Source: Haloarculaceae archaeon (GTDB lineage Archaea; Halobacteriota; Halobacteria; Halobacteriales; Haloarculaceae). Taken from it: a stretch of 11,532 nt of DNA. Where the stretch lies: contig JAHENO010000044.1 in assembly GCA_018609945.1 (NCBI GenBank), positions 1-11,532 on the forward strand, in the 5' to 3' direction. A program made the position numbers and the translations under genes. Each line of letters opens with the position of its first letter. Position 1 is the first letter of the stretch. Positions 11,407-11,532 of the stretch are shown piece after piece. The notes below the pieces were generated by a model that saw only the letters and a list, made by a program, of their open reading frames with translations, ran no database searches and was not told the origin of the DNA.

Positions 11407-11532
11407 TCAGGAGAGCAGCCGTGGCCCGAACAGCATCAGCGCCAGCGCGACGACCATCGTGAGCGTGACGACCGTCGTCACCAGCGTCGTCAGGCGTCGG
11501 GGGGCCGAGATGGGGAGTCGCGAGACCACCGC
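11407..11532 (-). CDS. 3' end of a probable membrane protein (partial)
   Basis: A minus-strand frame enters from the window edge and ends at TGA (11409-11407), giving 41 residues. The tail contains a hydrophobic stretch of about 22 residues, from TTLVTTVV through MVVALALMLFG, followed by PRLLS, which looks like a C-terminal transmembrane helix. It lies 79 bases upstream of the heme-protein start on the same strand, so the two could be co-transcribed. The family is not recognisable from this fragment. Confidence 0.6.
   Translation of the reverse strand, partial: AVVSRLPISAPRRLTTLVTTVVTLTMVVALALMLFGPRLLS

Noticed and set aside
9402..11462. A 686-codon open frame on + opposite the heme-protein gene
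   Set aside because: Antisense shadow of the PitA/HemQ gene, whose catalytic residues and domain order are clear on the minus strand.

Overview
This window is chromosomal DNA from a halophilic archaeon (class Halobacteria). The DNA is very GC-rich, nearly all proteins are acidic, several genes sit behind TATA boxes 25-32 bases before the start codon with little or no leader, and the gene set is archaeal (thermosome, TiaS, DUF99, DUF5786, PitA/HemQ fusion). A member of the Haloarculaceae is a guess only; the genus cannot be read from the sequence.

Layout. 1-141: 3' end of an unrecognised + strand gene. 208-867 (-): MoaB-type molybdopterin gene, with a perfect inverted repeat bracketing its TATA-like tract. 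1046-1785 (+): tight pair, a 59-residue DUF5786-type protein and a DUF99 protein. 1762-1873: 44-bp tandem repeat made from the tail of the DUF99 gene. 1891-3558 (-): thermosome subunit. 3847-4662 (+): prephenate dehydratase. 4733-5590 (+): Hsp20 and a BCP-type peroxiredoxin with no base between them. 5621-6898 (-): TiaS. 7041-8006 (+): Cro/C1-type HTH regulator. 8152-8924 (+): two small winged-helix regulators overlapping by ATGA. 8925-9386: 462 bases with no convincing gene but many hairpins and a 34-bp tandem repeat. 9387-11327 (-): large multidomain heme protein of the PitA/HemQ type. 11407-11532 (-): 3' end of a probable membrane protein.

The genes are mostly housekeeping: cofactor synthesis (MoaB), protein folding and stress (thermosome, Hsp20, peroxiredoxin), phenylalanine synthesis (PheA), tRNA-Ile2 decoding (TiaS), heme chemistry (PitA/HemQ), and local transcription control. 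The Hsp20-peroxiredoxin pair is a plausible joint heat/oxidative-stress unit. I see no CRISPR array, rRNA, tRNA, transposase or recognisable defence system.

The points most worth a second look are the four-part architecture of the heme protein with two homologous middle domains, the structured intergenic region at 8925-9386, the repeat derived from the DUF99 tail, an apparent internal duplication in the HTH regulator, and several promoter-proximal dyads.
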